Part shown: positions 50,280 through 57,675 of the stretch, piece by piece
Layout: the number at the start of each line of letters is the position of its first letter
Numbering within the stretch: position 1 is the stretch's first letter
Source: Mesorhizobium neociceri
GTDB lineage: Bacteria; Pseudomonadota; Alphaproteobacteria; Rhizobiales; Rhizobiaceae
Direction: 5' to 3'
NCBI RefSeq assembly: GCF_013520985.1
Contig: NZ_JACDTY010000022.1
Span: 29,302-93,301 of the forward strand
DNA length: 64,000 nt
Translations under genes and position numbers: made by a program
Notes under the pieces: generated by a model
The model's input: the letters and a program-made list of their open reading frames with translations, nothing else
Database searches by the model: none
What the model was told of the DNA's origin: nothing

Positions 50280-51547
50280 GTGATCCGATATCGCTGGCGG
50301 GCAGGGCCGACTGGCTCGGTGAAAAGCATCTGCAACGGCTGCTTGCCGTGCTGGCGCAAGGCGGCGAACAGGCGCGTATCGCCGGTGGCGCAGTGCGCAA
50401 CGCGCTGATCGGCCAGCCGGTCGCCGACATCGATATCGCCACCACTTGCCTGCCTGACGAGACCATCCGTCGCGTCGAGGCGGCGGGCTTCAAAGCAGTG
50501 CCGACCGGCATCGAACACGGCACGGTCACGGTGATCGCCGGCGGCACGCCGTATGAGATTACCACGCTGCGCGCGGACATCGAGACCGACGGCCGCCGCG
50601 CCAAAGTGTCGCTCGGCCGTGACTGGAAGGCTGACGCCGAACGGCGCGATTTCACCATCAACGCGCTTTACGCGGAGGCCGATGGCACGGTCATCGACCT
50701 GGTCGGCGGCGTCGCCGATATCGAAGCGCGCCGGCTGCGCTTCATCGGCGATGCCGAACAGCGCATCCGCGAAGACTATTTGCGCATATTGCGCTTCTTC
50801 CGCTTCTTCGCCTGGTATGGCGATGGCCGGCCCGATGCCGAAGGGTTGAAGGCCTGCGCCCGGCTCAAGGAAGGACTCGGCCAGCTCTCGGCCGAGCGCA
50901 TCTGGGCCGAACTGAAGAAGTTGTTATCGGCCCCAGATCCGTCGCGCGCGCTGCTGTGGATGCGCCAGGCCGGCGTGCTGACCAGCGCGCTGCCGGAGAG
51001 CGAGAAATGGGGCATCGATGCCATTCACGGGCTGACCAAGACCGAGAAGGATCTGAGCTGGGCGCCGGATCCGCTGCTCAGGCTGGAGGCGATCGTGCCG
51101 CCGGATGCCACGCGGATGAAGACGCTGGGGGAGCGGCTGAAGCTCTCCACCAATGAGGCGGATCGCCTGCGGCAGTGGGCACTGACGGCTGCAATCGAGC
51201 CCAAGACGAGCGAAGGCGAACTGGCCAAGAAGCTTTATGCCGGCGACCGCCAGGGTTTTGTCGATCGCCTGCGGCTGTCGCTCGCCTCGGCGCGGGCGCG
51301 CGCTGTCGAGGACAGTGACGCCCTCATCCAGGCCGGCGGCTTTTCGCGCCTGCTGGCTTTCGCGCTGAAATGGGAAAAACCGGTGTTCCCGGTCAAGGGC
51401 GCCGATCTGACGGCACTTGGCGCGTCGCCCGGGCCGAAACTCGGCGCGATCCTGAAAAACCTTGAAAAGGAATGGATCGGCTCCGGCTTTACGCTCGATC
51501 GCGACGCGCTGCTTGAGCGCGCCGCGGAGGCCTTGAAGGCCGGCTAA
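50276..51547 (+). CDS. cca: CCA tRNA nucleotidyltransferase
   Basis: A 423-residue class II tRNA nucleotidyltransferase/poly(A) polymerase-family protein. RIAGGAVRNALIGQPVADIDIATTC (about 36-60) has the GG motif and catalytic DxD, followed by the DGRRAKVSLGRDWKADAERRDFTINALYAEADGTVIDLVGG block and the EDYLRILRFFRFFAWYG motif. The C-terminal half is the helical arm. It starts with TTG at 50276, overlapping the stop of the NUDIX gene; no ATG is available for the domain start. It adds or repairs CCA ends of tRNA. Confidence 0.95.
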   Translation: MSDPISLAGRADWLGEKHLQRLLAVLAQGGEQARIAGGAVRNALIGQPVADIDIATTCLPDETIRRVEAAGFKAVPTGIEHGTVTVIAGGTPYEITTLRADIETDGRRAKVSLGRDWKADAERRDFTINALYAEADGTVIDLVGGVADIEARRLRFIGDAEQRIREDYLRILRFFRFFAWYGDGRPDAEGLKACARLKEGLGQLSAERIWAELKKLLSAPDPSRALLWMRQAGVLTSALPESEKWGIDAIHGLTKTEKDLSWAPDPLLRLEAIVPPDATRMKTLGERLKLSTNEADRLRQWALTAAIEPKTSEGELAKKLYAGDRQGFVDRLRLSLASARARAVEDSDALIQAGGFSRLLAFALKWEKPVFPVKGADLTALGASPGPKLGAILKNLEKEWIGSGFTLDRDALLERAAEALKAG

Positions 51548-51557
51548 GGTATTTTAT

Positions 51558-51743
51558 TCAGGCCGCGTCGCGGACCTTTTCGATGCGCGAACGGATCGCT
51601 TCGATCATCGTCTCGCGGATGACCGTTTCGCCATGCGTCTCGCGCATGTGGTCGACGGCACGGCGCATGACCTCGGCCTCCTCGTCGGCACGGGTGTGCC
51701 ACTCACAGCCGGGAACCAGCGAGCCGCAATGGAATTCCTTCAT
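51558..51743 (-). CDS. DUF1059-family small protein
   Basis: A 61-residue protein with the DUF1059 pattern: MKEFHCGSLVPGCEWHTRADEEAEVMRRAVDHMRETHG, with two cysteines and two histidines (C6, C13, H16, H32/H37) arranged like a small metal-binding motif, and a helical tail. Function is unknown. It lies 10 bp after the convergent cca gene and is read from the reverse strand with GGAGAAAATCCC in front. Confidence 0.85.
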   Translation of the reverse strand: MKEFHCGSLVPGCEWHTRADEEAEVMRRAVDHMRETHGETVIRETMIEAIRSRIEKVRDAA

Positions 51744-51883
51744 GGGATTTTCTCCTTTCCTCCTTGGAGCCTGCGCCTCTCATGGGCACGAAGCTCCGCC
51801 ACCTTTGTTTCGCGCCCAGCAGTCGGTTTGGGGGCACGTACGGGGGAACTAGCATAACACGGTTCGGCGGTTTTGGTTGCCGC

Positions 51884-52011
51884 CTAGAGCAGTTCATCGT
51901 TGCACGGAAACCCAGAACCGCTCTAAGTCTTTGTTTTACGCAATTCCTTAGGGAAAGCGCTACGCGCTTTTCCCGGGAAAACCGCTTCACACTTTTTCTG
52001 GAATTGCTCTA
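51884..52011 (-). repeat. Composite two-hairpin intergenic repeat, copy 4
   Basis: On the reverse strand GCAATTCC and GGAATTGC close hairpin A, whose core contains AAAAAGTGTGAAGCGGTTTT. The linker AAAACAAAGACTTAGAGC leads to hairpin B closed by AGAGC/GCTCT. A further GGGAAAGCGC/GCGCTTTTCCC hairpin is nested inside hairpin A. The layout equals the copies at 18950 and 20187; only the stem sequences differ. This is a well-known-looking Mesorhizobium intergenic repeat. Confidence 0.75.
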
Positions 52012-52015
52012 AGCG

Positions 52016-52042
52016 AAAAAGGCGGAGCAGCGCTGCTCCGCC
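52016..52042 (-). terminator. Intrinsic terminator of the DUF1344 gene
   Basis: GGCGGAGCA/TGCTCCGCC (52021-52042) form a 9-bp stem with a GCGC loop. On the reverse strand it is followed by TTTTT (52020-52016). It lies 53 bases after the DUF1344 stop. Confidence 0.93.
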
Positions 52043-52094
52043 TCCTTACGCTACCTCAGGGCAAGACCAATTCGGTCTTGTCCCGATAGGGCCG

Positions 52095-52355
52095 TCATTT
52101 CACGATCTTGACTGCCTCGGCAACTTTGTTCTTGCCGCTCATGTCCCAGGAAACGCGGACCTTTTCGCCGGCCTTCAGGCCAGGATCCTTGAAGGTCTTG
52201 GGCGGCGTAAAGGTGGAACCATCGTCCAGAACAAGGCTCATGGCCGTTCCATCATAGGTCTTGACCGTGCCCGTGGTGTGCTTGACCGCGGCAAAGGCAA
52301 CCGAGCCGGAAGCGAGAAGGGCAGCCGCGGCAGCCGAAACAATGAGTTTGCGCAT
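52095..52355 (-). CDS. DUF1344-family small exported protein
   Basis: An 86-residue protein: signal peptide (LIVSAAAAALLASGSVAFAA) and a small beta-rich mature part, HTTGTVKTYDGTAMSLVLDDGSTFTPPKTFKDPGLKAGEKVRVSWDMSG, the DUF1344 pattern, with an OB-like or SH3-like fold likely. It is exported to the periplasm, with unknown function. AGGAGTACTTACC precedes the ATG at 52355; longer in-frame starts are not supported. It ends at a strong terminator. Confidence 0.9.
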   Translation of the reverse strand: MRKLIVSAAAAALLASGSVAFAAVKHTTGTVKTYDGTAMSLVLDDGSTFTPPKTFKDPGLKAGEKVRVSWDMSGKNKVAEAVKIVK

Positions 52356-52600
52356 GGTAAGTACTCCTGGAAAAATGCGGGGCATTCGATTGGGAAAATG
52401 CTCCGTTTCGTTAAGGGCCGTCTGGTTGCGTCGAGTCGCAGTTCGGGAGCGAACCACCGGCGCTTCCCGACCCGGAAACGACAAATAATCCTTTTATTTC
52501 AATTGCCTATTAGACGAAAAAGATAATCAGGGCGCCACATTGCATGCCCAGATTCGGCGAATGGGACAGCTTTGCGGCTCACGCTCCGCTCACCGATTTG

Positions 52601-53542
52601 TTACGGCCACCTGACCTCCGGTGGCAGGCTGGACAGGATCGAGGCGACATTGCCGCCAGTCTTCAGGCCGAAGATGGTGCCGCGATCGTGAAGAAGGTTG
52701 AATTCGACGTAACGGCCGCGGCGAATGAGCTGTTCGTCGCGGTCGTCATCGGTCCAGTTTTCGTTGAAATGGGCTCGAACCAGGTGGCCGTAGACGACGA
52801 GAAAAGAACGCCCGACATCCTGGACGAAGTTCAAATCGGCATTCCAGCCGCCTTTGTCCTCACCTGAATGCAGCCAGTCGAAAAAGATGCCGCCGACGCC
52901 GCGCGGCTCGTTGCGGTGCGGCAGATAGAAATACTCGTCGCACCAGGCCTTGAATTTGGGGTGGTCGGCGACCGCGGCGTTCTTCTCGCAGGCAAACTGC
53001 ATGGCGCGGTGGAAGGCGATCGTATCGGGGTCGTCCTCGGTGCGGTGGCGGTCGAGCACCGGTGTCAGATCCGCACCGCCGCCGAACCAATGGCGCGACG
53101 TCACGACCATGCGCGTGTTCATATGCACGGCCGGCACGTTGGGGTTCCAGGGATGCGCGATCAGCGAAATGCCTGATGCCCAGAAACTCGGGTCTTCCTC
53201 GGCGCCGGGCATCTGCTTCCTGAATTCGGGCGAGAACTCGCCATAGACGGTCGAAGTGTGGACGCCGACCTTTTCGAAGACGCGGCCCCGCATCATCGAC
53301 ATGGTGCCGCCGCCGCCCTTGCCCTGGTCGCGTTCCCACGGCGTCTTTTCAAAGCGGCCGGGCGACCATTCGGCCAGTGGTCCCTGCAGTTCCTGCTCGA
53401 TCTGCTCGAAGGTGGTGCAGATGCGCTCGCGCAGCGTCTCGAACCAGAGCCTGGCCTTCATCTTCTTCTGTTCGATGTCGGCTGGCAGGCCTGCCGGTAT
53501 TTCTGGTCGTTCCAAAATCAGGTCTCCGGTCTCAGCCGACAA
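52601..53542 (-). CDS. hemF: Oxygen-dependent coproporphyrinogen III oxidase
   Basis: A 313-residue HemF converting coproporphyrinogen III to protoporphyrinogen IX with O2 in heme synthesis. The conserved VPAVHMNTRMVVTSRHWFGGGADLTPV block (about 135-160) and DEYFYLPHRNEPRGVGGIFFDW near 205-226 are present, with YVEFNLLHDRGTIFGLKTGGNVASILSSLPP at the C-terminus. A second, anaerobic hemN is not in the window. It is expressed alone, convergent with nothing downstream and followed by the DUF1344 unit. Confidence 0.97.
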   Translation of the reverse strand: MSAETGDLILERPEIPAGLPADIEQKKMKARLWFETLRERICTTFEQIEQELQGPLAEWSPGRFEKTPWERDQGKGGGGTMSMMRGRVFEKVGVHTSTVYGEFSPEFRKQMPGAEEDPSFWASGISLIAHPWNPNVPAVHMNTRMVVTSRHWFGGGADLTPVLDRHRTEDDPDTIAFHRAMQFACEKNAAVADHPKFKAWCDEYFYLPHRNEPRGVGGIFFDWLHSGEDKGGWNADLNFVQDVGRSFLVVYGHLVRAHFNENWTDDDRDEQLIRRGRYVEFNLLHDRGTIFGLKTGGNVASILSSLPPEVRWP

Positions 53543-53627
53543 AGGACTCGTCTTTTCCGGGCGCGATCCCTAATCTCTTAAGGGCAAGGGTCAAGTGTCA
53601 TCTGGTCAAGGCCCCAGGAGTTCTTTC

Positions 53628-53885
53628 ATGCGCACCCCGGCAAGACCGCCGCTGGATGGCTTGAAGAAGCGGCTCGACCGTTCGCGCGCCGAGCACGAGC
53701 GCATGCCGCGCGACGGCTTCCTTCGCGAAACCTTCGTGCTGCCGCGCTCGGATGCGCGGCTCAAAGCCAAGGAATGGTTCGAACGCTTTCCCAAGCAGGC
53801 CTACTGGACCGAGATCGAAAGCTGGTTCGAACGGCCGGGAGACGTCATCGAATTCACGATACGGCGGCTGCCGGCGGCGGATTAG
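53628..53885 (+). CDS. Small conserved-looking protein, unknown function
   Basis: An 85-residue soluble protein, with strong AGGAGTTCTTTC in front of the ATG at 53628. The first 35 residues are basic (TPARPPLDGLKKRLDRSRAEHERMPR); the rest (FVLPRSDARLKAKEWFERFPKQAYWTEIESWFERPGDVIEFTIRRL) is an amphipathic, charged helical/strand domain. No family is recognised. It overlaps the end of the convergent soxR by 4 bp. Confidence 0.7.
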   Translation: MRTPARPPLDGLKKRLDRSRAEHERMPRDGFLRETFVLPRSDARLKAKEWFERFPKQAYWTEIESWFERPGDVIEFTIRRLPAAD

Positions 53886-54328
53886 GATTCCACAAGCAGT
53901 CGCCTTGCGCCCGGCCCTTGCGCACTCAACCGGTCTTCCCTGTTCCTGAGCGGGCATTTGTCGATAGACATGCAGCCGCAGCCGATGCAGTCGGTCAGGC
54001 CGTCGCGCAGCTTCTTCAACTGGTTGATCTTGCGGTCAAGATTGTCGCGCCATGCCGTTGAAAGCAGATTCCAATCCTCGCGAGTCGGCGTGCGGCCGTC
54101 AGGTAATGATTCAAGTGCCGCGCCGATCTCCGCCAGCGAGATGCCGACCTCCTGGGCAACCCGGATGATGGCCACCCGCCGAAGCACATCGCGGCCATAG
54201 CGCCGTTGGTTGCCTGACGTGCGGTGGCTGCGGATCAGCCCGCGCGCCTCGTAGAAATGCAGCGCCGACACCGCCACGCCGCTGCGCATGGCCACCTGGC
54301 CAACCGTCAATTCCTTTACCGGAGCCAT
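53882..54328 (-). CDS. soxR: Redox-sensitive transcriptional activator SoxR
   Basis: A 148-residue MerR-family regulator. N-terminal helix-turn-helix LTVGQVAMRSGVAVSALHFYEARGLI with wing RTSGNQRRYGRDVLRR, a dimerisation helix, and the [2Fe-2S] cluster motif Cys114-x2-Cys117-x-Cys119-x5-Cys125 (CIGCGCMSIDKC). In alphaproteobacteria SoxR usually responds to redox-cycling metabolites and switches on a few efflux or oxidoreductase genes. A SoxR-box-like palindrome lies 18-35 bases upstream of its ATG. Confidence 0.97.
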   Translation of the reverse strand: MAPVKELTVGQVAMRSGVAVSALHFYEARGLIRSHRTSGNQRRYGRDVLRRVAIIRVAQEVGISLAEIGAALESLPDGRTPTREDWNLLSTAWRDNLDRKINQLKKLRDGLTDCIGCGCMSIDKCPLRNREDRLSAQGPGARRLLVES

Positions 54329-54341
54329 CTCGATTTTCCGC

Positions 54342-54372
54342 TTGACCTCAAGTTAAGTTGAGCTTGTAGCCA
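54342..54372 (+). promoter_or_regulatory. Candidate SoxR-type promoter and operator
   Basis: CCTCAAGTTAAGTTGAGC (54346-54363) is an imperfect palindrome close to the SoxR consensus. On the + strand it sits between TTGACC (54342-54347) and TAGCCA (54367-54372) with the 19-base spacer typical of MerR-type promoters. A strong ribosome site AAGGAGAAGGCG and ATG follow at 54407, but the frame soon enters the antisense of trmL. Confidence 0.7.
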
Positions 54373-54448
54373 AGAAAACGTGGATGTGCAAACGAAGGAG
54401 AAGGCGATGTGCGCCTGGACGAAGATGACGGGAGTTGCCAGCGAACTC

Positions 54449-54907
54449 CTAGCCGAGTTGCCGGATGGCTTCGCCGGCGACCATGGCGACGGACAGCGCG
54501 ACGTTGATGCTGCGCGTGCCCGGCTGCATCGGGATCGTCAGCCGCGCATCCGCCGCCTGATGGACAGGATCCGGCACGCCAGCGGATTCGCGACCGAACA
54601 GAAGAACATCATCTTTGGCGAAGGCGAAAGCCGTATAGGTCGTCGCGGCTTTGGTCGTGAGCAGCACCAGCCGGCGGGCTTCGCTTTTGCGCCAGTCCTC
54701 GAAGGCGTTCCAGTCGACATGCCGGGTCAAGGCAGCCATTTCGAGGTAATCCATTCCGGCTCGTTTGAGCGCCTTGTCGGAGAGCGGGAAGCCGGCCGGC
54801 TCGATGATATCGACGCCGAGGCCAAGGCACGCGGCGAAGCGCAGGATTGTCCCGGTGTTGCCGGCGATGTCAGGCTGGTAGAGGGCGATGCGGAGACCAG
54901 AGTTCAT
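54449..54907 (-). CDS. trmL: tRNA (cytidine(34)-2'-O)-methyltransferase
   Basis: A 152-residue SPOUT methyltransferase. LRIALYQPDIAGNTGTILRFAACLGLGVDIIEPAGFP is the N-terminal signature, and VLLFGRESAGVPDPVHQAAD with TIPMQPGTRSINVALSVAMVAGEAIRQL is the knotted S-adenosylmethionine-binding C-terminus. TrmL methylates the wobble position of tRNA-Leu isoacceptors. It lies 120 bp upstream of soxR on the same strand. Confidence 0.95.
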   Translation of the reverse strand: MNSGLRIALYQPDIAGNTGTILRFAACLGLGVDIIEPAGFPLSDKALKRAGMDYLEMAALTRHVDWNAFEDWRKSEARRLVLLTTKAATTYTAFAFAKDDVLLFGRESAGVPDPVHQAADARLTIPMQPGTRSINVALSVAMVAGEAIRQLG

Positions 54908-55047
54908 TTCCGCGTCTTTCTAATAAGTGGCAGATCGGCCACAGCGGACTCCTGGTTTTGGAAATTGCTGGACCTGCGGGTGGCCATTTTCTGCGAAGTC
55001 GATTATACCGCACGCATTGTCAACCCGAACCGATGGAGGGGTATTTC

Positions 55048-55125
55048 ATGATGACCATGCACATCCAGCGCCCCTCTCGTGGGCTTACCTGCCTGCCGGC
55101 GGTATCGGTACGACGATTTACCTGA
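55048..55125 (+). CDS. Possible 25-residue small ORF
   Basis: ATG at 55048 follows a near-perfect ribosome site (GGAGGGG, 7-8 bases). It reads MMTMHIQRPSRGLTCLPAVS, then VRRFT and TGA. There is no homology I can name; the only support is the ribosome site and the otherwise empty 283-bp gap. It may be a leader or chance. Confidence 0.25.
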   Translation: MMTMHIQRPSRGLTCLPAVSVRRFT

Positions 55126-55190
55126 CTTCCTAGATTTGATCGCACCGATTCCCGCCGAACCAAGTTTTCGGCTTTCGAAGGAATCCTGCG

Positions 55191-55742
55191 ATGTTTTTCA
55201 ACCTGTTGAAGGGGCCAGACGCCCCACCTGAGCGTGTCCTGACCGAGGCCTGTTCTCGCGTCCCGACCGATGCAATCCGCGCCTCCGGCCGAATGCCGGC
55301 GCACGATCTTGCTTCGCCTTTTTATCTCTATTTTCACACGGAGGACGGACCGATGTTCGATCCCTACAGAATACCTGGCTCAAGAAGCCTTCACGAGCGC
55401 AAGACGGCGACCTGGGCGTTGCTGATCGGCGAGACCTATTCGTCGGCGGTTCACGCCGAGAGCCGCCGGCGTCCGCATCGCGGCATGTTACCGGATGTCG
55501 ATTTCTCGCGCGCGGTTCCCGACCACAGCCGGCCGACGCTGGTGCGCCGGATCATCCGGCTGATCCGACCGGGCGCGAAAAACCGGGCTGGCGGCGGCGT
55601 GCCGTCAGCTCAGTCGAACGCGTCTGTCGGCGAAAAGCCCGCAAGTCCCTATATTGCGCGAAGCAGGACCGATGGCCCGGGTGATTCCGGGCCGTCGGTC
55701 CCTGACGCCGTACGTTCCGGGGATTTCTCCCGCGCCGCGTGA
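55191..55742 (+). CDS. Hypothetical protein
   Basis: A possible protein of 183 residues starting at 55191 (GAAGGAATCC in front) or 130 residues from the ATG at 55353, which has GGAGG nearer. The middle has a moderately hydrophilic, arginine-rich pattern (ERKTATWALLIGETYSSAVHAESRRRPHRG) that looks like many short rhizobial hypothetical proteins, while the C-terminal 50 residues are low in order. A GGCCCGG/CCGGGCC hairpin at 55674-55693 lies inside the 3' part and could belong to the ABC transporter leader instead. Coding status is uncertain. Confidence 0.4.
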   Translation: MFFNLLKGPDAPPERVLTEACSRVPTDAIRASGRMPAHDLASPFYLYFHTEDGPMFDPYRIPGSRSLHERKTATWALLIGETYSSAVHAESRRRPHRGMLPDVDFSRAVPDHSRPTLVRRIIRLIRPGAKNRAGGGVPSAQSNASVGEKPASPYIARSRTDGPGDSGPSVPDAVRSGDFSRAA

Positions 55743-55757
55743 GCGGAAAACTGATTT

Positions 55758-57665
55758 GTGAGCATCGCTATGTTTAGCTGGTTTGAAAAAAGGCTCGATC
55801 CGTTCCCTGCAGCTGAGCCGGTCGAGCCGCCGAAGACGCTGGTTGCCTTCTGCGTGCATTACACGCGCGGCGCCTGGCCCTATATCATCGTCGATGCGGT
55901 GCTGGTGACGGCGATCGCGGTGGCCGAAGTGTGGATGTTCGGCTTTATGGGCCGCATCGTCGACTGGCTCTCCGGCCAGAACCGCGAAACCTTCCTGCAG
56001 ACCGAGAGTTGGAAGCTCGCCGGCATGGCGTTCGTCGTGCTGTTTGCGCTGCCGGGCACGGTATGGCTGCATTCGTTGCTCAACCAGCAGACGCTGATGG
56101 GCAACTACCCCATGCGCATCCGCTGGCAGGTCCATCGCTATCTCTTGAAGCAGTCGATGAGCTTCTACCAGGACGAGTTCGCCGGCCGCATCGCCACCAA
56201 GTTGATGCAGACAGCGCTCGCCGTGCGCGAATGCGTCATCAAGGTGATCGACGTGCTCAACTACGTCATCGTCTATTTCCTTGGCATGCTGTTCATCGTC
56301 GGCTCGGCCGATTTGCGGCTGGCAGCACCCCTTGGCGTCTGGCTGCTCGGCTATATCGGGCTGTTGCGCTACTTCATCCCGAAGCTGGGCAAGGTCGGCA
56401 AGGCGCAGGCCAATGCGCGCTCGACCATGACCGGCCGCGTCGTCGATAGCTACACCAACATCCAGACGGTCAAGCTGTTTTCCCATGCGCGCCGCGAAGC
56501 CACGTTCGCCCGGGAAGGCATGGCCGGTTACCTCGACACCGTCTACCAGTCGATGCGGCTGGTGACGGTGCTTTACGGCCTGCTCTACATCCTCAACGCG
56601 CTGCTGCTGTTTTCGGTGACGGCGCTGGCGCTGTGGCTGTGGCTTGGCCAGGCGGTGACGATCGGCGCTGTCGCAGTGGTCATCGGCCTGGTGCTCAGGA
56701 TGTGGGGCATGTCGCAGTGGATCATGTGGGAAATGTCCGGCCTGTTCGAGAACATCGGCACGGTGCAGGACGGCATCGCCTCGATCTCGCTGCCGCGTCT
56801 GGTCGAAGACCGGCCGGGGGCGAAGGATATTGCCGTCACCAAGGGCGAGATCCGCTTCGACGACATCCGCTTCCACTACGGCAAGCAGAAAGGTGTCATC
56901 GAGAGCCTGTCGCTGACGGTGAAGCCCGGCGAGAAGGTCGGCATTGTCGGCCGCTCGGGTGCAGGCAAGTCGACGCTCGTCAACCTCTTGTTGCGCTTCT
57001 ACGATCTGGAGAACGGCAGGATCCTGATCGACGGCCAGGAGATCGCATCGGTGACGCAGGATTCGCTGCGCGCGCAGATCGGCATGGTGACGCAGGACAC
57101 CTCGCTGCTGCACCGTTCGGTGCGCGACAACATCCTCTATGGCCGGCCCGACGCGACGGAAGAGATGCTTGTCGAGGCAGCCGGGCGGGCCGAGGCGCTG
57201 GAGTTCATCGGCGGGCTTTCAGACCACACCGGCCGTAAAGGGCTCGACGCTCATGTCGGCGACCGCGGCGTCAAATTGTCCGGCGGCCAGCGGCAACGCG
57301 TCGCCATTGCTCGCGTTATGTTGAAGGACGCACCGATACTTATCCTTGACGAAGCGACGTCGGCGCTGGATTCCGAAGCCGAGGCCGCCATCCAGGAGAA
57401 TCTCTACAAGCTCATGCAAGGCAAGACCGTCATCGCCATTGCGCACCGGCTGTCGACCATTGCGGCGATGGACAGGCTCGTCGTCCTCGACAAGGGCCGT
57501 GTCATCGAGGAGGGGTCGCATGAGGAACTCGTCGCCAGCGGCGGGCTCTACGCGCAGCTCTGGCAGCGCCAGTCGGGCGGGTTCCTGCTCGACGACGGTC
57601 CTGTCGATGCCGCCAATGATGCCATAGCCCACGATATCGGCATGAAGGGTGAAGCCGCAGAGTGA
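55758..57665 (+). CDS. ABC exporter half-transporter (ATP-binding/permease), first of pair
   Basis: A 635-residue type IV ABC exporter half: six membrane helices in the first 330 residues (e.g. YIIVDAVLVTAIAVAEVWMFGFMG), then an ATPase domain with Walker A GRSGAGKST near 396, signature LSGGQRQRVAI near 507, Walker B ILILDEATSALDS near 528 and H-loop AHRLSTI. The GTG start at 55758 is used; ATG at 55770 is an alternative. Its stop overlaps the next half-transporter, so the two probably form a heterodimeric exporter of drugs, lipids or peptides. Confidence 0.93.
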   Translation: MSIAMFSWFEKRLDPFPAAEPVEPPKTLVAFCVHYTRGAWPYIIVDAVLVTAIAVAEVWMFGFMGRIVDWLSGQNRETFLQTESWKLAGMAFVVLFALPGTVWLHSLLNQQTLMGNYPMRIRWQVHRYLLKQSMSFYQDEFAGRIATKLMQTALAVRECVIKVIDVLNYVIVYFLGMLFIVGSADLRLAAPLGVWLLGYIGLLRYFIPKLGKVGKAQANARSTMTGRVVDSYTNIQTVKLFSHARREATFAREGMAGYLDTVYQSMRLVTVLYGLLYILNALLLFSVTALALWLWLGQAVTIGAVAVVIGLVLRMWGMSQWIMWEMSGLFENIGTVQDGIASISLPRLVEDRPGAKDIAVTKGEIRFDDIRFHYGKQKGVIESLSLTVKPGEKVGIVGRSGAGKSTLVNLLLRFYDLENGRILIDGQEIASVTQDSLRAQIGMVTQDTSLLHRSVRDNILYGRPDATEEMLVEAAGRAEALEFIGGLSDHTGRKGLDAHVGDRGVKLSGGQRQRVAIARVMLKDAPILILDEATSALDSEAEAAIQENLYKLMQGKTVIAIAHRLSTIAAMDRLVVLDKGRVIEEGSHEELVASGGLYAQLWQRQSGGFLLDDGPVDAANDAIAHDIGMKGEAAE

Positions 57666-57675
57666 TGACATCAGC

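Larger units (their letters stand above)
51744..52094. other. Intergenic region with composite repeat
   Basis: No gene is seen in this 351-bp gap. Its middle (51884-52011) holds a composite rhizobial repeat described separately, and its right end a terminator at 52016-52042. The part before 51884 shows nothing clear. Confidence 0.7.
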
